A stretch of DNA of 37,077 nt from an uncultured Bacteroidales bacterium (GCA_905234695.1 CAJOHZ010000034.1:1-37077), one strand, 5' to 3'. Numbered from the stretch's first letter, positions 15,654 through 23,820 are shown. The notes: generated by a model not told the origin, from the sequence alone. A program made the numbers and translations.

Positions 15654-15821
15654 TTAGAAACTGTTTAAATTTAATTGATGGAATTTGTTATACAGCAAAG
15701 CGAGCAGATTTTTCTTCTTTTTGAGGGAGCAATGGGGGGCCATTGTAACCGAAAAAAGGAGGGAAAGATGCCGTTTTGATGCTTTAAGAAAAACATTGGA
15801 TTAATTTTAAACAGTTTCTTA
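15654..15821. mobile_element. MITE-like element, about 162 bp, with inverted ends and TTA target duplication
   Basis: The element spans 15657-15818. Its left end reads GAAACTGTTTAAATTTAAT and its right end, read on the minus strand, reads GAAACTGTTTAAAATTAAT, with one internal difference. Both ends are flanked by TTA (15654-15656 and 15819-15821), a likely 3-bp target duplication. The right TTA is the stop codon (TAA on minus) of the YbjQ-type gene. The interior carries no credible transposase or protein, so it would have to be moved in trans. A 3-bp TNA-type duplication is known for some IS5-group elements, but the parent is not identified. Confidence 0.72.
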
Positions 15822-16133
15822 GTCTTTATACTTGATTGCAGTTCCATAGACCAGCACCTCGGCGGCTTGGGCCATGATGGCACTGGTAGCGTAGCGCACA
15901 CCGATTACGGCGTCGGCACCCAGGCGGTTGGCCTCGTCAATCATGCGCTGTGTGGCTTTGTCGCGGGCTTTCTCCATCATGTCGGTGTAGCTTCTCAACT
16001 CACCGCCGACGATGCTCTTCAACCCCTGACCAAAGTCACTGACAAAGTTCTTGCTCTGGATGGTGCTACCGCTCACGATGCCCATCTCTTCATACCGTTC
16101 CCCTTGCAGGGTTTCTACTGTTACGATTTTCAT
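15819..16133 (-). CDS. YbjQ/UPF0145 family protein (heavy-metal-binding-like domain)
   Basis: The 104-residue protein (MKIVTVETLQGERYEEMGIV, then DFGQGLKSIVGGELRSYTDM, ARDKATQRMIDEANRLGADA and VIGVRYATSAIMAQAAEVLV) matches the UPF0145/DUF74 family over its full length. These small cytoplasmic proteins form pentamers and have no proven function. Family members are sometimes called heavy-metal-binding by fold. Its ATG overlaps the stop of the truncated TonB-receptor gene by four bases (ATGA at 16133-16130), so it is probably translated by coupling. A MITE-like element begins exactly at its stop codon. Confidence 0.93.
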   Translation of the reverse strand: MKIVTVETLQGERYEEMGIVSGSTIQSKNFVSDFGQGLKSIVGGELRSYTDMMEKARDKATQRMIDEANRLGADAVIGVRYATSAIMAQAAEVLVYGTAIKYKD

Positions 16134-16603
16134 GATACGTATATTTTTTCTTCTTTGGCATTGTACATATTCTTCTCGCCATCCATGGCATAGAGGGGCC
16201 GCTCGGCGACAATCTTCACCTCCTCCAACAGGGTTCCCGGGGTAAGCGTTAGCTCCAGCTTATCTAGCTGCGCCAGCACCTCTAGTTGCTCCAAGTGGGT
16301 CTGGTACCCCACAAAGCTGGCCTGCAGCAGGTATGTGCCAGGCTTCACACCGGTGATTTCGAAGTGGCCCGAGAGGTCGGTAGCCGCGCCACGCACGAAT
16401 ACCGTGTCCGCCGGCCGCATCAGACCAACGTTCACAAAAGGCATCGCCTCGCCACTTTTGGCGTCACGCACGATGCCGCTCACCTTCCATTCCTGCGCCG
16501 AGGCCATCCCCGACAGGGTCAAAAAGGCCACAAAAAGCAGAAAAAATCTTTTCTTCAAGTTTCCTGAGAATTTGATTTTTTTATCTAACTTTCTCATTTC
16601 CAT
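16130..16603 (-). CDS. Truncated TonB-dependent receptor N-terminus (CarboxypepD_reg domain)
   Basis: The 157-residue product starts MEMRKLDKKIKFSGNLKKRF and has a hydrophobic signal ending near MASAQ. A CarboxypepD_reg-like domain follows (WKVSGIVRDAKSGEAMPFVN to ASFVGYQTHLEQLEV). It then reaches EEVKIVAERPLYAMDGEKNMY, where the plug domain of an outer-membrane receptor of roughly 700-900 residues would begin. It stops eight residues after that tyrosine. The receptor plug and barrel are missing, so this is a remnant or a truncated stand-alone domain. It is the first gene after the operator-promoter at 16627-16680 and overlaps the YbjQ-type start by four bases, so it may survive as a translated leader for the operon. 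Confidence 0.78.
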   Translation of the reverse strand: MEMRKLDKKIKFSGNLKKRFFLLFVAFLTLSGMASAQEWKVSGIVRDAKSGEAMPFVNVGLMRPADTVFVRGAATDLSGHFEITGVKPGTYLLQASFVGYQTHLEQLEVLAQLDKLELTLTPGTLLEEVKIVAERPLYAMDGEKNMYNAKEEKIYVS

Positions 16604-16626
16604 TGCATAATTCAGCTTGTTTGCTT

Positions 16627-16648
16627 GTGTATTAGTTAACTAGTACAC
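16627..16648. promoter_or_regulatory. Probable GntR/YtrA operator, 22-bp palindrome
   Basis: The sequence runs GTGTATTAGTT then AACTAGTACAC. It is an inverted repeat with a single mismatched pair (T/G at positions 6 and 17). It covers the predicted start site of the minus-strand promoter at 16651-16680. The GntR gene lies in the same transcription unit. Binding by that protein is inferred, not shown. Confidence 0.78.
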
Positions 16649-16650
16649 TG

Positions 16651-16680
16651 CAAATGTAATACAATTATCGGACATAGCAA
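16651..16680 (-). promoter_or_regulatory. Bacteroidota promoter for the ABC/GntR operon
   Basis: On the minus strand TTG (16680-16678) is followed by 19 bases and then TACATTTG (16658-16651), a full match to the -33/-7 pattern. The start site is expected about 5-8 bases further on, inside the palindrome at 16627-16648, as expected for repression by promoter blocking. Confidence 0.75.
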
Positions 16681-16754
16681 GAAAAATAAGAAAATTTAAG
16701 TATATTTAACATATCTTTTTTTTCTCCTCTAGCCAGTCACAATAATTTTGTTAG

Positions 16755-16766
16755 GAAAACGTTTTC
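16755..16766. promoter_or_regulatory. GAAAACGTTTTC palindrome upstream of the amidohydrolase gene
   Basis: A perfect 12-bp palindrome lies about 20 bases before the amidohydrolase ATG in an AT-rich stretch. It could be an operator for a LacI-like or other regulator, but none is encoded nearby. It may be chance. Confidence 0.3.
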
Positions 16767-16786
16767 ATATATAATATTTATTTCAA

Positions 16787-18412
16787 ATGACTCACAGAAA
16801 CATCCTCTGCGCACTCTTTGCACTAATCCTGACCCTTATGAGCAGCTGCAACCACAAAACACCAGTGGACCTCATCGTCTACAACGCCAACATCTACACC
16901 GTCGACGACAATTTCTCCAAGGCCCAGGCCTTTGCGGTGAAAGACGGAAAGTTTGTCGCCGTCGGCGACGATGCAACCATCCTGAACAAATATAAAGCTC
17001 AGGAGACCATCGACGCACAAGGCGATGCAGTCTATCCCGGTTTCATGGACGGCCACTGCCATTTTTCAAGCTACGGCGAGAACCTCGTCCGCTGGGCCAA
17101 CCTGAAGGGCTGCCAATCCTTCGACGAGGTCATTGAGCGTCTCCGCGTCCACGACAGCCTCTACCCTGCAGAATGGCTGCTGGGCCGTGGCTGGGACCAG
17201 AACCTATGGCCGAGGGCCGACTTCCCCGACAACAAGCAATTGACGGAGGTATTCCCCGGGAAGAAGATTCTGCTGACCCGCGTAGACGGCCATGCAGTGC
17301 TGGTATCCAACGAGGTACTGGTCCTGGCTGGCATCGACGAGAACACAAGGATGGACGGCGGCATGGTCCTCGTCAAGGACGGCCGTTGCACGGGGGTGCT
17401 GCTGGACAACCTGGCCGACGTCGCGAAATCCATGGTACCCAAGATGGAGACTTCACAACGTATCCTGGCCCTCCAAAAGGCTCAGGAGAACTGCTTCGCC
17501 GTGGGTCTGACCAGCATTACCGATGCAGGTCTTGACATCGCCACCATCGAACTTATCGACAGCCTGCAACAGGCAGGACAACTCACTATGCACGTCAACG
17601 CGATGGTGAACCCCGACGACGAGACCATGGACCACTTCATGCAGCAGGGCGTCATCGACAAGGAGCGTCTTACCGTTCGCAGCGTGAAAATATATGCCGA
17701 TGGCGCTTTGGGTTCTAGGGGCGCAAAACTGATTATGCCTTACGCTGACGACCCAAAGAACAGCGGGTTGATGGTGGAAAACGACGAATTCTACCGCCAC
17801 GTCTGTCAAAAGGCCATTGATGCAGGCTACCAGGTCTGTTGCCACGCCATCGGCGACGGTGGCGTACAGCACATCCTCGACATCTACGCAGAATACCTCA
17901 AAGGCAAGAACGACCTCCGCTGGCGTATCGAGCATTCCCAGGTGGTGGACGAGGCCGACTTTCAGCGTTACAGCCAATACGCAGTCATCCCCTCCATCCA
18001 GACCACCCACTGCACCTCCGATATGGACTGGGCAGGCGACCGATTGGGAGGAGAGCGCATCCGAAACGCCTACGCCTACCAACGGCTGCTGCAACAGAAC
18101 GGCTGGGTGGTCAACGGCACCGACTTCCCCATCGAAGACATCAGCCCCATCTACACCTTCTATGCCGCCGTGGCCCGCAAGCACCTCAACGGCACCCCTG
18201 CCACAGGCTTCCAGATGGAGAATGCCCTCACCCGCGAACAGGCTCTGCGGTCCATCACCCTATGGGTAGCCAAAGGATGTTTCCTCGAGAAGCGCAAAGG
18301 CAGCATCGAGGTGGGGAAAGATGCCGATTTCGTCATCCTCGACCGGGACCTCATGACGGTGGCGGAAAACGAAATTCCCGATGCCAAGGTGAAACTGTGC
18401 CACATCCATTAA
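16787..18412 (+). CDS. Lipoprotein amidohydrolase (YtcJ/AepA-like, amidohydrolase family 3)
   Basis: The 541-residue protein starts MTHRNILCALFALILTLMSS with Cys21, a lipoprotein signal. The metal-dependent hydrolase pattern follows: HCH at His90/His92 (YPGFMDGHCHFSSYG), KIYADGALGSRGA in the middle (the lysine region), CHAIGDGG, then RIEHSQVVDEADF and VNGTDFPIED, and the closing strand with KGSIEVGKDADFVILDRDLM. This is the layout of YtcJ-like imidazolonepropionase-fold amidohydrolases, whose substrates are mostly unknown. The lipobox suggests an exported enzyme anchored in the envelope. It stands alone between divergent and downstream genes. The stop is followed by 96 bases without a clear gene. 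Confidence 0.92.
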   Translation: MTHRNILCALFALILTLMSSCNHKTPVDLIVYNANIYTVDDNFSKAQAFAVKDGKFVAVGDDATILNKYKAQETIDAQGDAVYPGFMDGHCHFSSYGENLVRWANLKGCQSFDEVIERLRVHDSLYPAEWLLGRGWDQNLWPRADFPDNKQLTEVFPGKKILLTRVDGHAVLVSNEVLVLAGIDENTRMDGGMVLVKDGRCTGVLLDNLADVAKSMVPKMETSQRILALQKAQENCFAVGLTSITDAGLDIATIELIDSLQQAGQLTMHVNAMVNPDDETMDHFMQQGVIDKERLTVRSVKIYADGALGSRGAKLIMPYADDPKNSGLMVENDEFYRHVCQKAIDAGYQVCCHAIGDGGVQHILDIYAEYLKGKNDLRWRIEHSQVVDEADFQRYSQYAVIPSIQTTHCTSDMDWAGDRLGGERIRNAYAYQRLLQQNGWVVNGTDFPIEDISPIYTFYAAVARKHLNGTPATGFQMENALTREQALRSITLWVAKGCFLEKRKGSIEVGKDADFVILDRDLMTVAENEIPDAKVKLCHIH

Positions 18413-18508
18413 TCCTACGCTCTTCTGGATAAAAACTGTACGGGTATACAATAATATCCGTTCTTTGGCGTTTGTTGAAACATATATTAGAATAAAAACT
18501 TACGTATC

Positions 18509-19402
18509 ATGGCAGACAAATCTTTCGGCAACGACTACGACCACAACAACACCCTCCGTTTCTTCCGCCGCTGGTGGAAACTGCTCGTCTGGGTATTCGT
18601 CATCGCCCTGGCGGGCTCGACTGTAGTCTCCTTGCTCATCACCCCGCGGTACAAAGCCACCGCCACCCTTTTCCCCACCAATTCCAACCGTCTCTCGAAG
18701 GCCATCATGGACTACCACTACAGCTTGGATTTCATGGACTATGGCATCGAGCGCGACTGCGAGTACTGCATCCAGATCCTCTCGTCAGAGAGCATGCGGC
18801 GCGATGTCTGTGAGCGCTTCAACCTCATGGAGCACTACGGCATCTCCCCCGACGACCCGCACAAACTCTTCAAACTCAACGAGCAATACCGCGGAAACGT
18901 CAACGTGAAACGCACCGAGTTCCTCGGTGTCGAGGTCTCCGTGCTGGATGTCGACCCTGTCTGGGCCGCCAATATCGCCAACTATATCGCCGCCAACTAC
19001 GACACCATCTGCCACCGCATCCACCACGACCGTGCCGCCGACGCAGCCGAAATCATGCAGGGAGTCTCCTCCCGCATGGGCGATGAACTCAAAATATTGC
19101 AGGACAGCCTCCGACAAGCACCCCAATACGCCCCCGTCCTCAACCAGCTCATCAGCGAGAAGTGCCGCGAGCTGGCCGATATACAGACCCGTGCCGCCCA
19201 GACGGCGGTGGATATGGACGAGAATGTCAGTTACAAGTTCCTGCTCGACCAGGCCGAAGTGGCCGACAAGAAGGCCTACCCAAAACGTATCGTCATCGTC
19301 CTGCTGGGCACCTTCGGAGCTGTGGCCATGTGCATCCTGCTGCTCCTGCTGCTGGACTACATGAAACCTGCAGACAAGAAAGAGGAGAACCCCAAAAACT
19401 GA
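18509..19402 (+). CDS. Wzz-type chain-length determinant-like protein
   Basis: The 297-residue protein has an N-terminal membrane helix (about residues 25-45, LLVWVFVIALAGSTVVSLLI) followed by TPRYKATATLFPTNS, the conserved start of the periplasmic Wzz domain. A long helical, probably coiled-coil middle follows (AADAAEIMQGVSSRMGDELK to QTAVDMDENVSYKFLLD), then a second helix near residues 265-287 with a short cytoplasmic tail. Wzz proteins set polysaccharide chain length together with a Wzy polymerase, and a Wzy/ligase-like gene follows after 40 bases. No tyrosine-kinase domain is fused. No glycosyltransferase genes are nearby, so the polysaccharide made cannot be inferred. Confidence 0.88.
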   Translation: MADKSFGNDYDHNNTLRFFRRWWKLLVWVFVIALAGSTVVSLLITPRYKATATLFPTNSNRLSKAIMDYHYSLDFMDYGIERDCEYCIQILSSESMRRDVCERFNLMEHYGISPDDPHKLFKLNEQYRGNVNVKRTEFLGVEVSVLDVDPVWAANIANYIAANYDTICHRIHHDRAADAAEIMQGVSSRMGDELKILQDSLRQAPQYAPVLNQLISEKCRELADIQTRAAQTAVDMDENVSYKFLLDQAEVADKKAYPKRIVIVLLGTFGAVAMCILLLLLLDYMKPADKKEENPKN

Positions 19403-19442
19403 ATACGACTACTTACACTAAAAACAGTCAACTAAAACCGAC

Positions 19443-20906
19443 ATGATGCAGTGGCTCAAAAAGAACAGGACGGCCGTCATTGCCGTGCTGTTGACGGCAC
19501 TCTTCTTTGCCGCCAATAGCCTGTTGCTGCTGCGCGACTTCTACTACCTTCCGATGCTGCCACTGGCGGGCATGGTGCTGCTGCTCTTCGTGCTGCGCAT
19601 GGAGCACGCCCTGCTGGCCATGGCACTGTTCACCCCCTTCGCCGTCGATTTTGCCTTCTTCCCCGGCATGGAACTCTCCATGCCCGTGGAGCCCATGATG
19701 ATACTCTTCACCCTGATGTTCCTCTTTCGGGTGCTGGCCAGCGGCCAGTACGACAGCCGCCTGCTGCGCCATCCCGTCAGCATCGCGGTACTGGCCTCCC
19801 TGCTCTGGATGTTCGTCACCTCCTGCCTCTCAGAGCTACCCGCCGTGTCGTTCAAGTACCTTGCCGCCCGCCTCTGGTTCGTCATCCCCTTCTTCTACGC
19901 CTGCGCCCAGATGTTCCGCGACCCGCAGCGCATCCGCCAGTTCTTCTGGTGCTACGCCATCGGCCTCATCGCCGTGGTGGCGCTGGCCACAGCCAAGACC
20001 GTGGGCAACTTCAGCGACCTGCAAACGCTCCACCGCGTCATGCGGCCCTTCTACAATGACCACACCGCCTACGGCTGCGTCATCGCCCTCTTCCTGCCCG
20101 CCACCTTCTACTTCATCTTCAGCCGCGGCTCCCGCGGATGGGCACGGCTGCTGTTCCTCGCCCTCTTCGCCCTGCTGGTGGTGGGTCTCTTCTTCTCCTA
20201 CTGCCGCGCGGCATGGCTCAGCATCCTCGGCGCCATCGGGGTCTATGTACTTATCCGTCTGGGGGTGAAAGTCAAATGGATGGTGCTGCTCTTCGGCCTC
20301 GGCGTGGGAGTCTTCTTTGCCTACCAGTCCGATGTGCTCTACAAACTGGGAAAGAACCACCAAGACTCCTCCTACGACCTGGCGGGACAAATCAAATCCA
20401 TCTCCAATATCTCCACCGACGCCAGCAACCTCGAGCGACTCAACCGCTGGGCCTCGGCCATCCGCATGTGGAAGGAGGAGCCCGTCCTGGGTTGCGGCCC
20501 CGGCACCTACCAGTTCCTCTATGCCGGACATCAGCGCAGCTACCAGCTCAGCACCATCAGCACCAACTCAGGCAACCGCGGCAACGCCCACAGCGAATAC
20601 ATCGGCCCGATGACCGAACAGGGCATCCCAGGCGTGCTGCTGGTGGTATGTGTCTTCATGGCCACCTTCGCCACCGGCGTGCGGGTCTACCGCACCGCCG
20701 CCGACCCTCAGGTGCGACGCACCGCCTTGGCATTCACACTCAGCCTGCTTACCTACTACATCCACGGCATGTTCAACAATTTCCTCGACACCGACAAACT
20801 CTCGGTGCCCTTCTGGGCCTTCACTGCCGTGATTGTAGCCCTCGATGTGTACAGTGAGAAAGAGGGGGCCTCACCCAAGACCCTCCCCGAAGAGGTCACT
20901 CCTTGA
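19443..20906 (+). CDS. O-antigen ligase/polymerase family membrane protein (Wzy_C-like)
   Basis: The 487-residue protein has 10 or more predicted membrane segments and a large periplasmic loop in the second half containing LERLNRWASAIRMWKEEPVL, GCGPGTYQFLY and GNAHSEYIGPMTEQGIPGVL. This loop and the HSEY arrangement are typical of the O-antigen ligase/polymerase (Wzy_C) family. It would polymerise or transfer lipid-linked glycan at the periplasmic face of the inner membrane. The sequence cannot separate ligase from polymerase, but the adjacent Wzz-like gene favours polymerase. The start is the first of two adjacent ATGs. Its last 11 bases overlap the convergent OmpA-family gene. Confidence 0.9.
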   Translation: MMQWLKKNRTAVIAVLLTALFFAANSLLLLRDFYYLPMLPLAGMVLLLFVLRMEHALLAMALFTPFAVDFAFFPGMELSMPVEPMMILFTLMFLFRVLASGQYDSRLLRHPVSIAVLASLLWMFVTSCLSELPAVSFKYLAARLWFVIPFFYACAQMFRDPQRIRQFFWCYAIGLIAVVALATAKTVGNFSDLQTLHRVMRPFYNDHTAYGCVIALFLPATFYFIFSRGSRGWARLLFLALFALLVVGLFFSYCRAAWLSILGAIGVYVLIRLGVKVKWMVLLFGLGVGVFFAYQSDVLYKLGKNHQDSSYDLAGQIKSISNISTDASNLERLNRWASAIRMWKEEPVLGCGPGTYQFLYAGHQRSYQLSTISTNSGNRGNAHSEYIGPMTEQGIPGVLLVVCVFMATFATGVRVYRTAADPQVRRTALAFTLSLLTYYIHGMFNNFLDTDKLSVPFWAFTAVIVALDVYSEKEGASPKTLPEEVTP

Positions 20907-21888
20907 TAATCTGCAGCAAGTCTTTCAACTTGGGCGTAAGGATGATTTCCGTGCGACGGTTGGTCGCCTTGTTGGCGGCACTGTTGTTGGGCACGCGAGG
21001 TGCATACTCACCATGGCCACAGGCCTCCACACGCGCCGGGTCGATGGCCGGGCCTTGCTTCAATAGAAGCTTCACGATGGAGGTGGCACGCATCACGCTC
21101 AAATCCCAGTTGTCTTTGACCGCCGTACTTCCATGATAGGCGTCGTTATCGGTATGTCCTTCCACCATCACATTCAGGTCGGTATTTTCCTCCAGCACCT
21201 TGGCCAACATCTTGATGGCCTCCACACCCTTGGCCGACACCATCCAACTACCCGAGGCAAAGAGGAGTTTGTCCTCCATCGACACATACACCTTGCCCTC
21301 CTTGGTCTCCACATTGAGCCCCATATCAGAGAAGCCCACCAGAGCCTTTGACACGGCCCCACGGATATTCTCCAACTCCTGCTGCTTGGCTTCCAATTCC
21401 TTGCGGGCGGCAGCCTCTTGTGCTTCCAACTGCGACTGGCGGGACTCTAATGCCTGCTGTTGTTCCAGCATCTTGCGTTCTTTCTCCTCGAAGGCTTTGG
21501 CCTTGTCGTTCAACTCGCGCGTGCGCTGGTCCAGCATCTGGGTGGCTCTGTTCAAATCCCGGTTCTTGCCGGTAATCTGCTGCATATAGTTCTCCATCGT
21601 GGTGTCGTACTTCAACTGCAAGTCGGCATAGGCACGGTTGAGGGTGCTCACCTTCGACTCACAGTCCTGCAACTTGGCCGTGGCATCACTTAGACTGACC
21701 ATTTTGGCCTGGTTGTCGCGCACCAGCGCGGCATTCTCCTCACGGAGTTCCTGCAGTTCCTGCTTGGTGACGTTCCATCGCTTGGCGGTCTCTGTGTACT
21801 GCGCCTGCAGCGTTTCATATTCCTTCATCGAGACACACGACGCGAACAACAGCGTCGCAAAACCCGCGGTGAGAATGATTCTTTTCAT
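20896..21888 (-). CDS. OmpA-family lipoprotein with coiled coil
   Basis: The 330-residue protein starts MKRIILTAGFATLLFASC, a lipoprotein signal with Cys18. Residues about 22-175 are a long helical coiled coil rich in Glu, Gln, Lys and Arg (for example EERKMLEQQQALESRQSQLE). The C-terminal 130 residues are an OmpA/MotB peptidoglycan-binding domain with LLFASGSWMVSAKG, VMVEGHTDNDAY, NWDLSVMRATSIVKLLL and NRRTEIILTP. It probably links the outer membrane to peptidoglycan. It ends convergently with the Wzy-like gene, overlapping by 11 bases. I see no clear TAnnTTTG box in the 84-base divergent gap upstream. Confidence 0.94.
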   Translation of the reverse strand: MKRIILTAGFATLLFASCVSMKEYETLQAQYTETAKRWNVTKQELQELREENAALVRDNQAKMVSLSDATAKLQDCESKVSTLNRAYADLQLKYDTTMENYMQQITGKNRDLNRATQMLDQRTRELNDKAKAFEEKERKMLEQQQALESRQSQLEAQEAAARKELEAKQQELENIRGAVSKALVGFSDMGLNVETKEGKVYVSMEDKLLFASGSWMVSAKGVEAIKMLAKVLEENTDLNVMVEGHTDNDAYHGSTAVKDNWDLSVMRATSIVKLLLKQGPAIDPARVEACGHGEYAPRVPNNSAANKATNRRTEIILTPKLKDLLQIIKE

Positions 21889-21944
21889 GGCAATTGGTAT
21901 GTGATGATAATACGGGATAAATAACGCGAATAAAAAAAATTTCG

Positions 21945-21952
21945 TATCTTTG
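21945..21952 (+). promoter_or_regulatory. Bacteroidota -7 promoter box for the ClC gene
   Basis: TATCTTTG lies 20 bases before the ATG, in the context TTTCGTATCTTTG. The same context is found before the M28 gene at 24106-24113. A -33 box is not clear. Confidence 0.55.
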
Positions 21953-21972
21953 CCCGTTGACTTTTTTCACAC

Positions 21973-23193
21973 ATGCCTCGCAATTCTTTATATAAGCGAT
22001 TGTATCTTTGGCGGTTGAGCCACATATCGGAGCAGACCTATCTATTGTTCCTGAGCGTGCTGGTGGGACTGCTGAGCGGCCTGGCGGCGGTGCTGCTGAA
22101 GACCGTGGTGCATCTGTCGGGGCAGTATGTGATGACCTTCGGCAACACCCATTTCACCCTCAACGGGGGCAATGTGCTCATCTTCGCCGCGCCGCTCGTC
22201 GGCATCCTGCTCACCGTTGTTTTCGTGCGCTACATCATCAAAGGCAATATCGGCCACGGCATCCCCTCGGTGCTGCTGGCCATCTCTCGCAAGAAAGGGG
22301 TCCTTCCGCCCCGCAACATGTACTCGTCGCTGGTGGCATCCACCCTCACCGTGGCCTTCGGCGGCAGCGTGGGACTCGAAGCCCCCATTGCCTCCACCGG
22401 CAGTGCCATCGGCTCCAACGTGGGACGTTTCTTCCATGTCAGCAGCCGCGGGGTCAAGCTCCTGCTGGGTTGCGGCGCCGCCGGCGCCATCGCGGGCATC
22501 TTCAAAGCCCCCTTGGCCGGCGTGCTTTTCACCGTCGAGGTGCTGATGTTCGACATGACCATGACCACGGCGGTGCCGCTGCTCATCTCCGCCCTTTCGG
22601 CCGCCACGGTGGCCTACTTCCTCATGGGACAGGAAGTCCAGTTCGCCTTCCACGTCACCGAGGACTTCACCCTGGGTCAGATTCCGTTTCTCATCGTGCT
22701 GGGTATCTTCTGCGCCCTCAGTTCCATCTACTTCCTACGCTGCACCGACCGGGTGGAGGGCTGGTTTGCCCGCTCACGGAAATGGATTGTCAAATGGGCT
22801 GTCGGCGGCCTCACACTGGGCATCATGATATTCCTCTTCCCTCCCCTCTTCGGCGAGGGTTACAGTTCGCTGACCGAGCTGTTCAACGGCAATAGCGACG
22901 CGCTCTTCTCCAACAGCGTCTTCGCCCCTTGGCGACAGCTGCCATGGGCCACCCCTGCCCTGCTGCTGGTCCTGCTGCTGCTGAAACCTGTGGCCACCGC
23001 CACCACCATCGGTAGCGGCGGCGTGGGCGGCACCTTCGGCCCCTCGCTGGTGATGGGCGGCCTCAGCGGCTACCTCATCGCCGCCACAAGCAATCTCATG
23101 GGCCTGCCTCCCCAGTCGGCGGCCAATTTCGCCCTCGTCGGCATGGCGGCCGTCATGACGGGCGTCCTTCATGGGAGTCTTCCTCATCGCTGA
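21973..23193 (+). CDS. ClC-type chloride channel, N-terminal part (frameshifted gene)
   Basis: The 406-residue reading frame holds most of a ClC membrane domain: GNIGHGIPSVLLAISRKKG, GGSVGLEAPIASTGSAIGSN (the GREGP-like ion-binding region in variant form), AIAGIFKAPLAGVLFTVEVL and GSGGVGGTFGPSLVMGG. It should conduct or exchange chloride across the inner membrane. The frame then reads VMTGVLHGSLPHR and stops. Intact homologues continue with a HAPL-type motif followed by MGVFLIAEITGG, and that continuation is found in the +1 frame from 23171. The break is best explained by a deletion of about 11 bases at 23170. Alone, this part lacks the last membrane helices and the CBS domains, so the gene is probably inactive unless the break is an assembly error. 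Confidence 0.85.
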   Translation: MPRNSLYKRLYLWRLSHISEQTYLLFLSVLVGLLSGLAAVLLKTVVHLSGQYVMTFGNTHFTLNGGNVLIFAAPLVGILLTVVFVRYIIKGNIGHGIPSVLLAISRKKGVLPPRNMYSSLVASTLTVAFGGSVGLEAPIASTGSAIGSNVGRFFHVSSRGVKLLLGCGAAGAIAGIFKAPLAGVLFTVEVLMFDMTMTTAVPLLISALSAATVAYFLMGQEVQFAFHVTEDFTLGQIPFLIVLGIFCALSSIYFLRCTDRVEGWFARSRKWIVKWAVGGLTLGIMIFLFPPLFGEGYSSLTELFNGNSDALFSNSVFAPWRQLPWATPALLLVLLLLKPVATATTIGSGGVGGTFGPSLVMGGLSGYLIAATSNLMGLPPQSAANFALVGMAAVMTGVLHGSLPHR

Positions 23194-23758
23194 AATCACC
23201 GGTGGCTACGCCCTCATGGCGCCGCTCCTCATCACCGCCACGGTGACATACATCTGCGTGCAACCCTTTGAGAAGCATTCCATCTACGCCCGTAAACTGG
23301 CCAAGAAAGGCGACCTGCTGACCCACAACAAAGACGCCTCGGCATGGCAACTCATGGACCTCAACAAGCTCATCGAGACCAACTTCACTCCCGTCCACCC
23401 CGAAGGCCACCTGCGCGATGTCGTGGAGGCCATCAAACACTCCAAACGCAACCTCTTCCCCGTGGTCGACGACCAAGGCAAATTCCTCGGCCTCATCGTG
23501 ATGGACGACATCCGGCAGCAGATGTTCGACACAACCCTGTACGACACCCTGACCATCCGCGAACTTATGCAGACCTTCCCCGACAGCGCCCTTGTCCACT
23601 CCGGCGAGTCGCTGGCCGAAGCCGTCAAACGGTTCAAACTCAGCAACCGCTACAACCTCATCGTGGTCGACGATGCAGGACATTACATCGGATTCCTCTC
23701 CCGCGCCAACACCTTCTCCGCCTACCGCCGCTTCGTCCTGGAATCCTCCGAGGAGTAA
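23171..23758 (+). CDS. ClC-type chloride channel, C-terminal part with CBS domain pair
   Basis: This 195-residue frame starts MGVFLIAEITGGYALMAPLL, the last ClC helices, and continues with two CBS domains (about residues 70-125, VVEAIKHSKRNLFPVVDDQG, and 130-190, SLAEAVKRFKLSNRYNLIVV). CBS pairs regulate ClC proteins by nucleotide binding. It is the natural continuation of the frame ending at 23193, shifted by one base. The ATG at 23171 lies within the overlap, so limited reinitiation is conceivable, but the residues joining the two parts (HAP-type) are missing. The 445 bases downstream hold no gene. Confidence 0.85.
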   Translation: MGVFLIAEITGGYALMAPLLITATVTYICVQPFEKHSIYARKLAKKGDLLTHNKDASAWQLMDLNKLIETNFTPVHPEGHLRDVVEAIKHSKRNLFPVVDDQGKFLGLIVMDDIRQQMFDTTLYDTLTIRELMQTFPDSALVHSGESLAEAVKRFKLSNRYNLIVVDDAGHYIGFLSRANTFSAYRRFVLESSEE

Positions 23759-23820
23759 CCCTCCCCCATTCCCTCCATTATCTCCATTTTACACCCTTAA
23801 TTTCAGCCCAGAGCAGTCCT

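Noticed and set aside
15671-15901. A 76-codon frame through the MITE-like element
   Set aside because: It overlaps the inverted ends and the YbjQ-type gene and has no transposase features.
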